Assembly (NCBI GenBank): GCA_029262065.1
Contig: JAJDAC010000016.1
Coordinates: forward strand, 1 to 64,000
Direction of reading: 5' to 3'
DNA: 64,000 nt
Source: Candidatus Krumholzibacteriota bacterium
GTDB lineage: Bacteria > Krumholzibacteriota > Krumholzibacteriia > JAJRXK01
In this document: positions 1-8,372 of the stretch, in pieces
How positions within the stretch are numbered: position 1 is the stretch's first letter
Layout: every line of letters begins with the position of its first letter
Notes under the pieces: generated by a model
What the model was told of the DNA's origin: nothing
The model's input: only the letters and a program-made list of their open reading frames with translations
Database searches by the model: none
Made by a program: the position numbers and the translations under genes

Positions 1-1045
1 AGTCGGTTGACGTGGGGGTGGAGCCGGAATGCGCGGCCTGGCGCAACATGGTTTCGGCCATGCGCACCTGCTTGGAACTACCCACGATCAGGGCCACGCG
101 TTCGTGCAGCGCCTGCGGTTGAAGTCTGAGCAGAGGCCCCGTTCCATCGCTGGCGTAACCGCCGGCTTGTTCGGCCAGGAACGCCATGGGTGCCGCCTCG
201 TACAACAATCGAAGTTTCGGCTTGGGCGGCGCATCGGGGGTCTCGCGCACTCCAGGGTACAAGAACACGCCGCCGCGCAAAAGGTTCCGGTGGAAGTCAC
301 CCACGAGGCTGCCCACATAGCGGCCGCTCAACGGTGGCGTCTTATCGTCGCCGTACTTGAATGTATCGATGACCTTGCGCGTCGCGTCGTCCCAGTAGCG
401 CGCGTTGCCTTCGTTCACCGACAGGTAGGGACCAGACTCAGGAGTCTTGATGTTCGGATGGGAGAGCAGGAACTCGCCCACCGAAGGATCCAGCGTGAAG
501 CCGTGGACCCCCAGGCCGGCCGAATACACCAGCATGGTACTGCTGCCATAGATCACGTAGCCCGCGGCGACCTGTCGGTAGCCGGGTTGCAGCAGGTCGC
601 GCAGTCCCGGTTCTTCGTGCAACGGAGTCACACGCTTGAGAATCGAAAAGATGGTACCGATGGTCGACAACACGTCGATATTGCTGGAGCCATCGAGCGG
701 GTCGAACAGCAGAACGTAGTCGCCGCGATCGTAGCCGTCGGGCACGGGAATCGGTCCCTCGTGCTCCTCGCTGCCCATGACCGCAACCTGGCCACCTCGG
801 CCGACGATTCGGATCAGGCAATCGTCCGCGAAGTCGTCCAGTTTCTGGACCTGCTCGCCCTGGACGTTTTCCTCACCGGTCGCGCCCAGGATATCCACGA
901 GCCCGGCCCGGCTGACGTGGCTGTTGATGATCTTGGCCGCGAACGCCACGTTCGACAGCAGATTCGTGAACCCACCGCGGGCGCCCGGAAACGCCCGTTG
1001 CGCTTCCTGGATATGGCTTTCGATGGTGATGATGTTGAAAGTCAT
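1..1045 (-). CDS. fbp: Fructose-1,6-bisphosphatase, class I (3' end off window)
   Basis: Hydrolyses fructose 1,6-bisphosphate to fructose 6-phosphate in gluconeogenesis, in the cytoplasm. Read on the minus strand from ATG at 1045, the protein opens MTFNIITIESHI, has the metal-binding region GSEEHEGPI (about residues 91-99) and the class I signature DPLDGSSNID (115-124). The frame stays open to base 1 (about 348 codons), past the usual family length of 330-340, so only the last residues are missing. It lies 40 bases behind a membrane-protein gene on the same strand and probably shares its transcript. The annotation is firm; the C-terminus cannot be seen. Confidence 0.95.
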   Translation of the reverse strand, partial: MTFNIITIESHIQEAQRAFPGARGGFTNLLSNVAFAAKIINSHVSRAGLVDILGATGEENVQGEQVQKLDDFADDCLIRIVGRGGQVAVMGSEEHEGPIPVPDGYDRGDYVLLFDPLDGSSNIDVLSTIGTIFSILKRVTPLHEEPGLRDLLQPGYRQVAAGYVIYGSSTMLVYSAGLGVHGFTLDPSVGEFLLSHPNIKTPESGPYLSVNEGNARYWDDATRKVIDTFKYGDDKTPPLSGRYVGSLVGDFHRNLLRGGVFLYPGVRETPDAPPKPKLRLLYEAAPMAFLAEQAGGYASDGTGPLLRLQPQALHERVALIVGSSKQVRMAETMLRQAAHSGSTPTSTD

Positions 1046-1085
1046 GATTTTCCAATGATAGCAGAGCGGAGCGCAGGGCGAAGCT

Positions 1086-2762
1086 TCAGAAACTGCGTTG
1101 GTAGCGGATGTTGAGGGCTCCACCTTCGGGGGGGATGCGAAACACCACGTGGGAGCTCGTCAACGAGTGCACCTTCCGCGCCGCCGCGGGCCAGCTGGAC
1201 CACCAGGTCGATAGCCACCAGCGTTGCCATTGCCGCGGAATCGCGATCCCGAGATCGGATCGGCCGGGGCCAGGATGGATCTGCAGCTGCAACACGGCGC
1301 CATCGAACGACCACTGGACTCTCTGATCACGGCGCGCTTCGGTGAACGCCAGGACTTCTTCCACGGTGGCAACGCGATGGTTGGCCGCGGCGGCCACGCT
1401 CGTCCATGGTGTGCTGTCGTTCGAAGTCGTCGCCAGGTGAATCAGACCGTGGTTTTCCGACCCGTTTCGCCGCAACCAGGTCGATGCAAGGGTTTGGCGC
1501 ACGTCCCCGCGCGCGGTAACGGGCAGTGACCAGATGGCGACGGAGCGCCCGTTGGCGTCGAGCGGCCGAAACGGCATTCCGCTGCTGAACACAAACGGTG
1601 GGCCGGGACCAACCACTGCGCGCACGCCGGCCGTAGCCAACGATCCAAAGGCGTTGGCGTGTTCGGACCAGGCTCCATTCGCCGGCATGACGACGGGCGA
1701 CGGGCCCGCGTTGGCCAACTGGCTTGCGATCGACGCCACGCGTCCGGCCGGTTGGAGCGGTCCAAAGCCAAGCATGTTGCGTGATACGTCGGCTGCGCGC
1801 CAGTCGGAAACGTCGGGCCAGGTAAAGACCGTGGCCACCGATTCCGAGCCGTCGGCATTGTCGTTCGTGTTCAGGGTGGGGTCGGTGCTGACGACCAGCC
1901 AGCCATCGTCGGCGTAGGGCGCTGACCACAACCGGGGCCACGGTGCGGGCCCGGTATCGGTAAGCAACGCGTCGAGCCAGGCATCCAACCACGGCTCGGC
2001 CGAAGCCAGCGTGGGTGGTGCGGTGGTAGAGGTGGGCTCGCCCGGCCCCGCCGCGCTGGTGGGTGGCGGGGCCTGACGCATGCGGGTGGCGAGCTCGCCG
2101 AAGTCGATGGCGATGCAGTTCCAGGCGCCGCGTCCTTCGCGGCGCTGCCACGCCAACGGTCGTCCCGCGGGCGACGCAATGGAGCGTGCGGGGTAGCCTT
2201 CGCCCGGCTGTGGGAAGTAACGAACGGCGGTGTATGGAATGGTCCGCGCCGAGGGTGGAATCAGGCGCTCGTGCGGTGCCAGACCGATGCGGCGCGAGGT
2301 TGGTCCGGTGGGCCAGCCCAGGTGCGAACGGGTCTCCACGCCATCGGCTCGAACGCCGACGATCTCGGCCCAGCGTCCCTCCGGCGCCTCCAGTATTACC
2401 GTCAGACCTGCTTCCACGTAGGGGCGAAGATCCTCGTGCGCCGCCTCGGGCAGATCGCCGGTCGCACCCCGCGCGAACATCACGACCGAGCGTCCCTCGA
2501 ACGCTCTTGTCGACAGCCGATCCAACGGCAGAAGGTCGACGCCCCCAAAGTATTGTTCGAGCAGGTTGGCCCACTGCAGGTCGTTGGCCAGGGTTGTCTC
2601 GGAAACGAAGAGAAGCACGGAGTGACCATCGTCCCGGTACGGGAGCGGGGTGGCCTCATAGGGCATGTTTGTCGGCAAGCGCAGGGGGTGATAGCTGAAC
2701 CAGGCCAGGGCCAGCACCACGAGACCCACGCTGCCCAGGATCACACTTCGGGTTCGGTTCAT
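1086..2762 (-). CDS. Membrane-anchored protein of unknown function
   Basis: A 558-residue protein with an N-terminal signal anchor (hydrophobic residues about 8-24 after MNRTR) and a long, presumably periplasmic, soluble part. I do not recognise a family with confidence. The N-terminal third (for example HSVLLFVSETT and a later GLTVILEAPEGRW) reads like an alpha/beta domain that could belong to a glutamine-amidotransferase-like or DUF4350-like fold. The C-terminal part is rich in Trp and Ser and ends in beta-strand-like sequence. No catalytic motif is evident. It precedes fbp by 40 bases on the same strand. Coding quality is good, with no frame break. Confidence 0.7.
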   Translation of the reverse strand: MNRTRSVILGSVGLVVLALAWFSYHPLRLPTNMPYEATPLPYRDDGHSVLLFVSETTLANDLQWANLLEQYFGGVDLLPLDRLSTRAFEGRSVVMFARGATGDLPEAAHEDLRPYVEAGLTVILEAPEGRWAEIVGVRADGVETRSHLGWPTGPTSRRIGLAPHERLIPPSARTIPYTAVRYFPQPGEGYPARSIASPAGRPLAWQRREGRGAWNCIAIDFGELATRMRQAPPPTSAAGPGEPTSTTAPPTLASAEPWLDAWLDALLTDTGPAPWPRLWSAPYADDGWLVVSTDPTLNTNDNADGSESVATVFTWPDVSDWRAADVSRNMLGFGPLQPAGRVASIASQLANAGPSPVVMPANGAWSEHANAFGSLATAGVRAVVGPGPPFVFSSGMPFRPLDANGRSVAIWSLPVTARGDVRQTLASTWLRRNGSENHGLIHLATTSNDSTPWTSVAAAANHRVATVEEVLAFTEARRDQRVQWSFDGAVLQLQIHPGPGRSDLGIAIPRQWQRWWLSTWWSSWPAAARKVHSLTSSHVVFRIPPEGGALNIRYQRSF

Positions 2763-2854
2763 GGCCGGATCGGCCCGGTCGGAAGTGGTCGGAAAAAATT
2801 GCCGAATGGGGCAGGAAGATCCCTCAATCTATTGCTGCGTATGGTACAATCGAA

Positions 2855-2870
2855 TGTTTCCCGTGAAACA
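2855..2870. other. parS-like ParB-binding site
   Basis: TGTTTCCCGTGAAACA matches the widely conserved chromosomal parS consensus TGTTTCACGTGAAACA at 15 of 16 positions. The outer half-sites GTTTC and GAAAC are an intact inverted repeat. It lies in the non-coding gap between the divergent genes starting at 2762 and 2984. Such sites load the ParB/Spo0J clamp for chromosome segregation and usually cluster near the replication origin. No parA or parB gene is in the window, so function rests on the motif alone. Confidence 0.7.
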
Positions 2871-2983
2871 ACGCGACCAAAAACCCTGAATTGATTGCAA
2901 GTATTGTAGTTACCGACATTGGTGTCGCGACAGTCTTGGCGCTTTGCGCCCGCGCGATGTGATTTGATCCCAAAGGACACACG

Positions 2984-3424
2984 ATGTACGTTGGCAACGT
3001 TCGCAGATGGGTTGGGCGTGGACTTCAGACACAGGGGCACACCTTGACGGGAAATCGAATGGTCGCGCTGTTGATGGGGTGCGCGCTCCTGGGAGCTTGT
3101 ATTGCCCTGGCCGCCTGCGGCGGCGACGGTGAGCCGGGGACGGAAACCATCGTCGAGGTCGACGTTCCCCAGTCCATCGATTGGGCCGAGGTGCCTGGCG
3201 CGGATTCGTACCGGGTCCAGGCCTGGTCGGGGTGGACCTTGTTGTTCGAGGAAACCGCCAGCGCCAACCAGCTTCAGATCGATCCGTCCATGCATCGAGC
3301 GATGAAGTCCTTTCCTCGCTGGCGCGTCGTGGTCCGGGCCCTCGCGGCGGACGGCGTGATTCAGAAGGAAGAGTTCTGGCTGGGGCCAGACGCAGCCAAT
3401 GGTCCTGAACAGTCGGGCTTGTGA
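2984..3424 (+). CDS. Small putative lipoprotein with fibronectin-III-like fold
   Basis: A 146-residue protein with a hydrophobic stretch ending in a lipobox (LAAC, Cys45), followed by GGDGEPG, so it is probably processed by signal peptidase II and lipid-anchored. The mature part contains IDWAEVPGADSYRV, typical of fibronectin type III or carbohydrate-binding beta-sandwich domains. The start at 2984 has AAAGGA upstream. An internal ATG at 3059 would give a more typical 19-residue lipoprotein signal and is a serious alternative. It is monocistronic. Function is unknown. Confidence 0.6.
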   Translation: MYVGNVRRWVGRGLQTQGHTLTGNRMVALLMGCALLGACIALAACGGDGEPGTETIVEVDVPQSIDWAEVPGADSYRVQAWSGWTLLFEETASANQLQIDPSMHRAMKSFPRWRVVVRALAADGVIQKEEFWLGPDAANGPEQSGL

Positions 3425-3428
3425 GCGC

Positions 3429-3515
3429 TGGTGCCGGAGGTGGGGATCGAACCCACACGAACCGAAGTTCACAGGATTTTGAATCCTGCGCGTCTGCCAA
3501 TTCCGCCACTCCGGC
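3429..3515 (-). tRNA. tRNA-Leu (CAA)
   Basis: Read on the minus strand, the acceptor arms GCCGGAG and CTCCGGC pair perfectly. The anticodon stem AGGA/TCCT encloses TTCAAAA (anticodon CAA). A long variable arm (class II) and the T arm GTGGG-TTCGATC-CCCAC follow. CCA is encoded at 3429-3431. All features fit leucine tRNA. Confidence 0.97.
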
Positions 3516-3587
3516 TAGAGGAGTCCGAGGAGGGTAGAAACGAGGCGCGGGCCTGTCAACTCCCGCGAAGCCGAGGCAGCGCACGGC

Positions 3588-3615
3588 TTGACAGATTCCA
3601 CAGAACCTTTATCGT
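3588..3615 (+). promoter_or_regulatory. Sigma-70-type promoter for tRNA-Ala
   Basis: A perfect -35 TTGACA (3588-3593), a 16-base spacer and TATCGT (3610-3615) lie about 20 bases before the mature tRNA-Ala 5' end at 3636. Confidence 0.65.
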
Positions 3616-3635
3616 TTCTCGCTCGGCCAAGATGT

Positions 3636-3711
3636 GGGGCCATAGCTCAGCTGGGAGAGCGCATGACTGGCAGTCATGAGGTCACGGGTTCGATCCCCGT
3701 TGGCTCCACCA
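3636..3711 (+). tRNA. tRNA-Ala (GGC)
   Basis: A 76-base class I tRNA: acceptor GGGGCCA/TGGCTCC (one G-T pair), D arm with AGCTCAGCTGGGAGAGC, anticodon loop CTGGCAG (anticodon GGC), T loop TTCGATC, and encoded CCA at 3709-3711. Confidence 0.97.
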
Positions 3712-3781
3712 TTTCGCCCCTTCCCCCTTTGGCCATCCTCCGCCGAAACCAGGATGATCCGTCGCTCCACGGGAGCCGGCT

Positions 3782-5077
3782 ATGAGCTTCGTGCTTTTCG
3801 AGGATGATCTCGGTGCCCAGTTCGCCCCGCTTGCCTACATGCGGCCGGTGCACGAGCTTCGCGTCGGCGCGCTGAACCTGCGCGAACGCTGCGAACTGGC
3901 CACGGGGTCCGACGTCTACGCCAGCGTACCCAAGCCACTCGCGCAGGTGCCGCGGGCGACGCTTCCGGTTTCCCAATTGGCCGAGCTGGGTTCCGCACGG
4001 GTTGTGCTTTTGAACTCCCGCGTCCTGGCCACGGTCGACGAGCTGCAAGTGTTGCTCGAAAGCGAAAGCGACGAAGCCGCATGGCAGGCGGACGTACTGA
4101 TCGCCGTGAGCGCCAAGGCCAGCGAGGCCGCCGCGATCCTGGCCGACCCCAGCTCGGTTCGAAACTGGAAAGCGTGGACCAAGGTGCAGGCGTTGCGAAC
4201 GGCGGCGCATACCTGGGAACTCGTACACGCCAACGAAGAATTCCTGTCGCATGACTTCGCGACCCTTGCGGCGCATGGCGCGCCGCTGCGGCGAACCTTC
4301 GGTTTCGAATTGGACGCCACGTCGAAGCGGCGGGAATGGATGAAGGCGCAGACCCTGAATCGCCCCATGTTCTCGGCCGAATCGGGTATCCACGTGTTGG
4401 GCAACAAAGCGATTCTGTTGGGGTCGGACGTCCGCATCAAACCGGGCGTGGTGCTCGACGCCGAGGACGGGCCCATCATCCTGTCGGCCGGCGTTTCGCT
4501 GGCCCCTCACGTGTCGGTGCAGGGGCCCGCGTTCCTGGGACCGGGCACCGTGGTCAATCCCGGCACGCGCGTGCGCGAAGGAACAAGCGTTGGGTGCTTC
4601 TGCAAGCTGGGCGGCGAACTCGAAGAGCTGGTCATGCTGGACTTCAGCAACAAGCAACACGACGGGTTTCTCGGACACGCCTACGTGGGGAGCTGGGTGA
4701 ACCTGGGGGCCGACACCAACGGCAGCGACCTGAAGAACAACTATGGCCCCGTGCGCGTGGACCTGGGCGATGGTCCGGTGGATACCGGTCAGCGTTTCGT
4801 CGGTCCGGCGTTGGGTGACCATGCCAAGACCGGCATCAACACCATGTTGAGTACGGGGGCCGTGGTGGGCGTGGCGGCCAACGTCTTCGGTGGGGGCTTC
4901 CCGCCGCGTTTCCTGCCCAGTTTCTCGTGGGGCGGGGTTGAGGGGCTGGATGTCCACGACCGCGAGAAGGCGATCGCGACCGCGAAGGTGGTCATGGAGC
5001 GTCGCGACGTGACGATGACGCCCGAATACGAGCGGTTGCTCGAACACGTCTACCAGATCACACGCCGTCATCGCTGA
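3782..5077 (+). CDS. GlmU-like sugar-phosphate nucleotidyltransferase/acyltransferase
   Basis: A 431-residue protein. The N-terminus (LFEDDLGAQFAPLAYMRP, then HELRVGALNLRER) carries the pattern of the NTP_transf_4 family, the alternative bacterial GlmU type that couples UDP-GlcNAc diphosphorylase to glucosamine-1-phosphate acetyltransferase. From about residue 210 onward there are left-handed beta-helix hexapeptide repeats, with the family-typical DFSNKQHDGFLGHAYVG and GSDLKNNYGPV. The likely role is making a nucleotide sugar for the cell wall or lipopolysaccharide. The exact substrate cannot be told. GGGAG precedes the ATG. The next gene follows after 22 bases and is probably co-transcribed. 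Confidence 0.85.
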   Translation: MSFVLFEDDLGAQFAPLAYMRPVHELRVGALNLRERCELATGSDVYASVPKPLAQVPRATLPVSQLAELGSARVVLLNSRVLATVDELQVLLESESDEAAWQADVLIAVSAKASEAAAILADPSSVRNWKAWTKVQALRTAAHTWELVHANEEFLSHDFATLAAHGAPLRRTFGFELDATSKRREWMKAQTLNRPMFSAESGIHVLGNKAILLGSDVRIKPGVVLDAEDGPIILSAGVSLAPHVSVQGPAFLGPGTVVNPGTRVREGTSVGCFCKLGGELEELVMLDFSNKQHDGFLGHAYVGSWVNLGADTNGSDLKNNYGPVRVDLGDGPVDTGQRFVGPALGDHAKTGINTMLSTGAVVGVAANVFGGGFPPRFLPSFSWGGVEGLDVHDREKAIATAKVVMERRDVTMTPEYERLLEHVYQITRRHR

Positions 5078-5099
5078 CCCCGTGCTACCGGGTTCGACC

Positions 5100-5852
5100 A
5101 TGTTCCTGATCGCCCAGACCTTCAACAGTTCGAGTCCCACGGTGCACGCCGCGTTGGCCGCGGGCGATCGGGGTTGGTTCGAATCGTCGGTGCGCGCGCA
5201 GCTGTCGGCGGGGTTGGACTACCTCGAGTGCAATGCTTCCAGTTTTGGCTCGGCCGAGCTCGATGTATTGGGATGGCTCGTGGAAGTCGTCGAGACCCTG
5301 GCCGAGCAACCGTTGTCGATCGACTCGCCGCATCCGGACGTGCTGGCCTCCCTGGTGAAGAAGCGTCGCTATCCGCCGCTGCTCAACTCGGTGGAATGCA
5401 CTCCCGATGTCTTGCGCACGCTGCCCGTCGAGATCCTGGATGCGCTTACCGGTGGTCGGGCCAGCCTTGTCGTGCAGCTGCGGCGGGGAGCCACCCTGCC
5501 CGAGGGAGCCGACCAACGCGAAGCCTGGGCGGGCGAGGCACTGGTGGAGCTGGGCCAGCATGGAGTGGCGCGAGACCGCGTCTGGGTCGATCCCGTCCTT
5601 CTTCCCTGGGGACCACAGCTCGAAGCCGGTCGTGGTGTGTTCGACTTCCTGGATCGGTCGGCGAAGACCTGGCCGGGATTGGTGCACCTGGTGGGGCTCT
5701 CGAATGTCTCCTTTGGGCACGACGACCGGCGCGCACTGCATCGACTGTGGCTTGACGAGCTCATGTCCCACGGATTGCGCGCGGCGATCCTGGATCCCTT
5801 CGACGCGGCACTCATTGCCCACGCGCGGCAGTCCGGTCCGGCCACCGGCTGA
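5100..5852 (+). CDS. Pterin-binding (methyltetrahydrofolate methyltransferase-like) protein
   Basis: About 250 residues with the dihydropteroate-synthase/methyl-THF:corrinoid methyltransferase barrel pattern: MFLIAQTFNSSS at the start, GLDYLECNASSFG after the first helix, and VGLSNVSFG near the end. The last motif holds the Asn typical of methyl-THF transferases. ATG at 5100 fits the family N-terminus better than the in-frame GTG at 5082. No corrinoid protein, CODH/ACS or methionine synthase domain adjoins it, so the methyl acceptor is unknown. A 401-base gap separates it from the microcompartment operon, so a link to that operon is not implied. Confidence 0.75.
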   Translation: MFLIAQTFNSSSPTVHAALAAGDRGWFESSVRAQLSAGLDYLECNASSFGSAELDVLGWLVEVVETLAEQPLSIDSPHPDVLASLVKKRRYPPLLNSVECTPDVLRTLPVEILDALTGGRASLVVQLRRGATLPEGADQREAWAGEALVELGQHGVARDRVWVDPVLLPWGPQLEAGRGVFDFLDRSAKTWPGLVHLVGLSNVSFGHDDRRALHRLWLDELMSHGLRAAILDPFDAALIAHARQSGPATG

Positions 5853-5935
5853 CGTGGGTTCTCCATGGTGCCCGCTAAGGGCGCTGGGCTGCCGTTGGTG
5901 CCGATTCTCCGGTAGGCACGACACTTGATACGGTT

Positions 5936-5950
5936 GGCGCTCACAGCGCC
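5936..5950. repeat. Short inverted repeat
   Basis: GGCGCT and AGCGCC form a perfect 6-base stem with a CAC loop, 84 bases after the pterin-binding gene. No T-run follows, so it may be either a weak terminator or a protein-binding site. Confidence 0.35.
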
Positions 5951-6128
5951 GCCTGCAAGACATGTGACTTACAGTGGCGGCCCGCGGACTCTTCGCAGGG
6001 TTCGTTTCTCGTCGTCCCCGTACGCGGTGGCGTGGGTGGCGCTGGTAACCCTCTTCTGTCGCTCCCGACCCCCCTACAGTCCAGCTTCGGTTCCGGCTCC
6101 GGTTGTCGTCGTCGTCGCCCGGCGTTCG

Positions 6129-6157
6129 TTGACAGCGTGTGTCCACGGGTCTAAGGT
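6129..6157 (+). promoter_or_regulatory. Putative promoter of the microcompartment operon
   Basis: A perfect TTGACA (6129-6134), 17-base spacer, then TAAGGT (6152-6157, weak -10). It is the only good candidate in the 400-base gap and lies about 95 bases before the first shell gene. Confidence 0.45.
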
Positions 6158-6253
6158 CGCGCGACGCGGCGGGAATTCCGCCCAACCGTATAGAGACCGG
6201 ACATAGAGCCAGCTTTTGGCCAGAGACTGATCCAGCGAAGGAGCGGGAGCGCG

Positions 6254-6544
6254 ATGAAGGAAGCCCTGGGTATGGTGGAGACGCGTGGATTTGCGGCCAT
6301 GGTGGAGGCGGCTGATGCCATGGTGAAGGCTGCCAACGTGGTGCTCGTGGGATACGAGAAGATCGGCGCGGGCTTCTGCACCGCCGTCGTGCGTGGCGAC
6401 GTCGCCGCGGTGAAGGCGGCCACCGACGCCGGCGCGGCCGCGGCCTCCAAGGTCGGTGAGCTCATCACCGTTCACGTCATTCCGCGTCCGCACTCGAATG
6501 TGCAGGAGGCGCTGCCCATCGGTGGCGTAGCCGACGGCAAGTAA
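6254..6544 (+). CDS. BMC-H microcompartment hexameric shell protein
   Basis: A 96-residue single BMC domain protein ([19 protein letters not shown], then [16 protein letters not shown]) of the PduA/CcmK/EutM class. It forms the hexagonal facets of a protein-shelled organelle. The central-pore loop KIGAG resembles the KIGSG of PduA, suggesting a narrow pore for small polar metabolites. GAAGGAGCGGGAG precedes the ATG. It is the first gene of a six-gene operon with very short gaps (3 bases to the next gene). Confidence 0.95.
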   Translation: MKEALGMVETRGFAAMVEAADAMVKAANVVLVGYEKIGAGFCTAVVRGDVAAVKAATDAGAAAASKVGELITVHVIPRPHSNVQEALPIGGVADGK

Positions 6545-6547
6545 CCG

Positions 6548-6835
6548 ATGCAACTCGGCGAGGTCATCGGCACAGTCGTGGCGACGCAGAAAGAGCCGTC
6601 GCTGCAGGGTCTGAAGCTGCTCATCCTGAAGGCAGTCGACCTTCAACAAAAATCCCTGGGTCAGTACGTGGTCGCGGCTGACGCCGTGGGCGCGGGCGAG
6701 GGCGAGTTGGTGCTCTACGCGAGTGGCAGTTCATCCCGCTTGACCGATGTCACGCGTGATCGTCCCGTCGATGCGGTGGTCATGGCCATCGTCGACGCGC
6801 TCGAAGTCGACGGCGACTTCGTCTACCAGAAGTAA
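6548..6835 (+). CDS. BMC-P microcompartment pentameric vertex protein (first)
   Basis: A 95-residue EutN/CcmL-family protein: MQLGEVIGTVVAT, KLLILKAVD, VVAADAVGAGEGELVL and the C-terminal VDAVVMAIVD. Pentamers of this family cap the vertices of the icosahedral shell. It is the first of three different pentamer genes in the operon, as also seen in some other microcompartment loci. Confidence 0.95.
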   Translation: MQLGEVIGTVVATQKEPSLQGLKLLILKAVDLQQKSLGQYVVAADAVGAGEGELVLYASGSSSRLTDVTRDRPVDAVVMAIVDALEVDGDFVYQK

Positions 6836-6861
6836 TTGGCCATGAGATCCCGTGAGGCACC

Positions 6862-8349
6862 ATGGCGCTGAGCGAAGAAGCCATTGCCCGAATCGTCGCG
6901 GATGCGAGGGGGCGGGCCCACGCGGCCGAGGCGCCGGCTTCTCCCCGGCCGTCGGCCAGCCCGGTCGGTGGTGTATCGCTGGGACGGTCGCTACCGGGCG
7001 GCGGCAGCGACCCACGCGCCACCATGCATGGAATCTTCACGACCCTGGACGAAGCGGTCAACGCAGCGTCACGCGCGTTCATCGAGTTCCAGTCGTTCCC
7101 GCTGCGGTCGCGCGAAGCGATGATCGCCAACATCCGCCGCGAGCTCAATGAACGAACCGAGCTACTGGCGCGGATGGGTGTGGAGGAAACCGGGCTGGGG
7201 CGCTACGAAGACAAGCTTCGCAAGCACGCGTTGGTCATCAACAAGACTCCGGGGCCAGAGATCCTGCGACCGGAAAGCCAAAGCGGGGACCGCGGTCTCA
7301 TGCTTACCGAGTGGGCGCCCTACGGAGTCATCGGCGCCATCACACCGGTCACGAATCCCAGTGAAACCGTCATCAACAACGGCATCAGCATGTTGGCGGC
7401 GGGGAATGTCGTGGTCTTCAACGGGCATCCCACCGCCAAGAACGTCACGCGGTTGGCGATTTCGCTCGTGAACGGGGCGGCCATGGCCGTGGGTGCACCC
7501 GCCAACCTCATGACCGCCGTATTGGAACCCACGTTGGAAACGGCGCAGGCGTTGATGTCGCACAAGGGCGTCCGCCTGCTGGTCGTGACCGGCGGGCCCG
7601 GTGTGGTACGGGCCGCGCTCGACTCGGGAAAGAAGTGCATCACGGCGGGACCGGGCAATCCGCCGGCCGTGGTCGACGAGACGGCCGACCTCGACCGCGC
7701 GGCGCGTGATATCACGGCGGGTGCTTCGCTGGACAACAATATCATCTGCACAGCCGAGAAGTTGGTGATCGTGGTGGATTCGGTGCGGACGAAGTTCCTA
7801 CGCGCGATGCGCGAGCAGGGGAACTACGTTCTGAACGCCGACGAGGTCGCCCGCATCGAGAAGGTGATTTTCACCGAAACGCGCGGCCCCAGAAAACGGG
7901 CGCGAATTGATCGTCAGTACGTGGGCAAGAACGCCGCGATCATCCTGAAGAAGATCGGGGTGACGGTGGGCGACGAGTGCCGCCTGGCGGTGGCCCCCGT
8001 GGACAACGACCACCCGTTGTTGTGGACCGAGCAGATGATGCCCGTGCTTCCGGTGACCAGCGCGCCCCACGCCGACGCGGCTATCGACATGGCCGTGGAG
8101 ATGGAGGGCGGCAATCGACACACGTTCACCATGCACAGCAAACGTATCGATCGCCTGAGCGCACTGGCGCGAAAGTGCGACGCGTCCATCTTCGTCAAGA
8201 ATGGACCCAACTTCGCGGGGCTGGGTGAGGGCGGCGAAGGGCCCACCAGTTTTACCATTGCTACGCCGACCGGCGAGGGGCTCACCGACGCACGTTCGTT
8301 TTCGCGTCGACGCCGCTGCACGCTTGTCGACGATTTTCGCATCGTTTAG
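6862..8349 (+). CDS. Microcompartment aldehyde dehydrogenase (PduP/EutE type)
   Basis: A 495-residue aldehyde dehydrogenase of the CoA-acylating PduP/EutE group, which turns the aldehyde made in the lumen into acyl-CoA with NAD+. The nucleophile is Cys296 in DNNIICTAEKLVI; VVTGGPGVVRAAL and TAGPGNPPAVVDE are also typical. The first 18 residues (starting MALSEEAIARIV) make an amphipathic helix followed by a Pro/Ser/Gly linker, the usual encapsulation peptide. It sits between shell genes. The aldehyde substrate cannot be told because no aldolase, diol dehydratase or lyase is encoded nearby. Confidence 0.93.
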   Translation: MALSEEAIARIVADARGRAHAAEAPASPRPSASPVGGVSLGRSLPGGGSDPRATMHGIFTTLDEAVNAASRAFIEFQSFPLRSREAMIANIRRELNERTELLARMGVEETGLGRYEDKLRKHALVINKTPGPEILRPESQSGDRGLMLTEWAPYGVIGAITPVTNPSETVINNGISMLAAGNVVVFNGHPTAKNVTRLAISLVNGAAMAVGAPANLMTAVLEPTLETAQALMSHKGVRLLVVTGGPGVVRAALDSGKKCITAGPGNPPAVVDETADLDRAARDITAGASLDNNIICTAEKLVIVVDSVRTKFLRAMREQGNYVLNADEVARIEKVIFTETRGPRKRARIDRQYVGKNAAIILKKIGVTVGDECRLAVAPVDNDHPLLWTEQMMPVLPVTSAPHADAAIDMAVEMEGGNRHTFTMHSKRIDRLSALARKCDASIFVKNGPNFAGLGEGGEGPTSFTIATPTGEGLTDARSFSRRRRCTLVDDFRIV

Positions 8350-8372
8350 TTTTCGTTCAACTAGGGAGACCG

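Larger units (their letters stand above)
5853..6253. other. Intergenic region upstream of microcompartment operon
   Basis: No convincing open reading frame. It holds a short inverted repeat (GGCGCT-CAC-AGCGCC at 5936-5950) and a sigma-70-like promoter (6129-6157). I looked for a cobalamin riboswitch because many microcompartments use B12 enzymes, and did not see its conserved boxes. Confidence 0.6.

Noticed and set aside
29-1114. Long open frame on the plus strand opposite fbp
   Set aside because: The minus strand encodes a full-quality FBPase with DPLDGSS; the plus frame has no family features and is a GC-rich shadow.
2842-2850. Extended -10 (TGGTACAAT) upstream of the lipoprotein gene
   Set aside because: No -35 at proper distance and a leader of about 130 bases would be needed; too weak to annotate. 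It does lie just before the parS-like site.
3674-5140. 488-codon open frame on the minus strand over the GlmU-like gene
   Set aside because: It runs through the tRNA-Ala gene and opposes clear hexapeptide-repeat coding on the plus strand.
5853-6253. Possible cobalamin riboswitch before the microcompartment genes
   Set aside because: The conserved boxes of the AdoCbl riboswitch are not present; only a promoter-like site and a short inverted repeat are seen.
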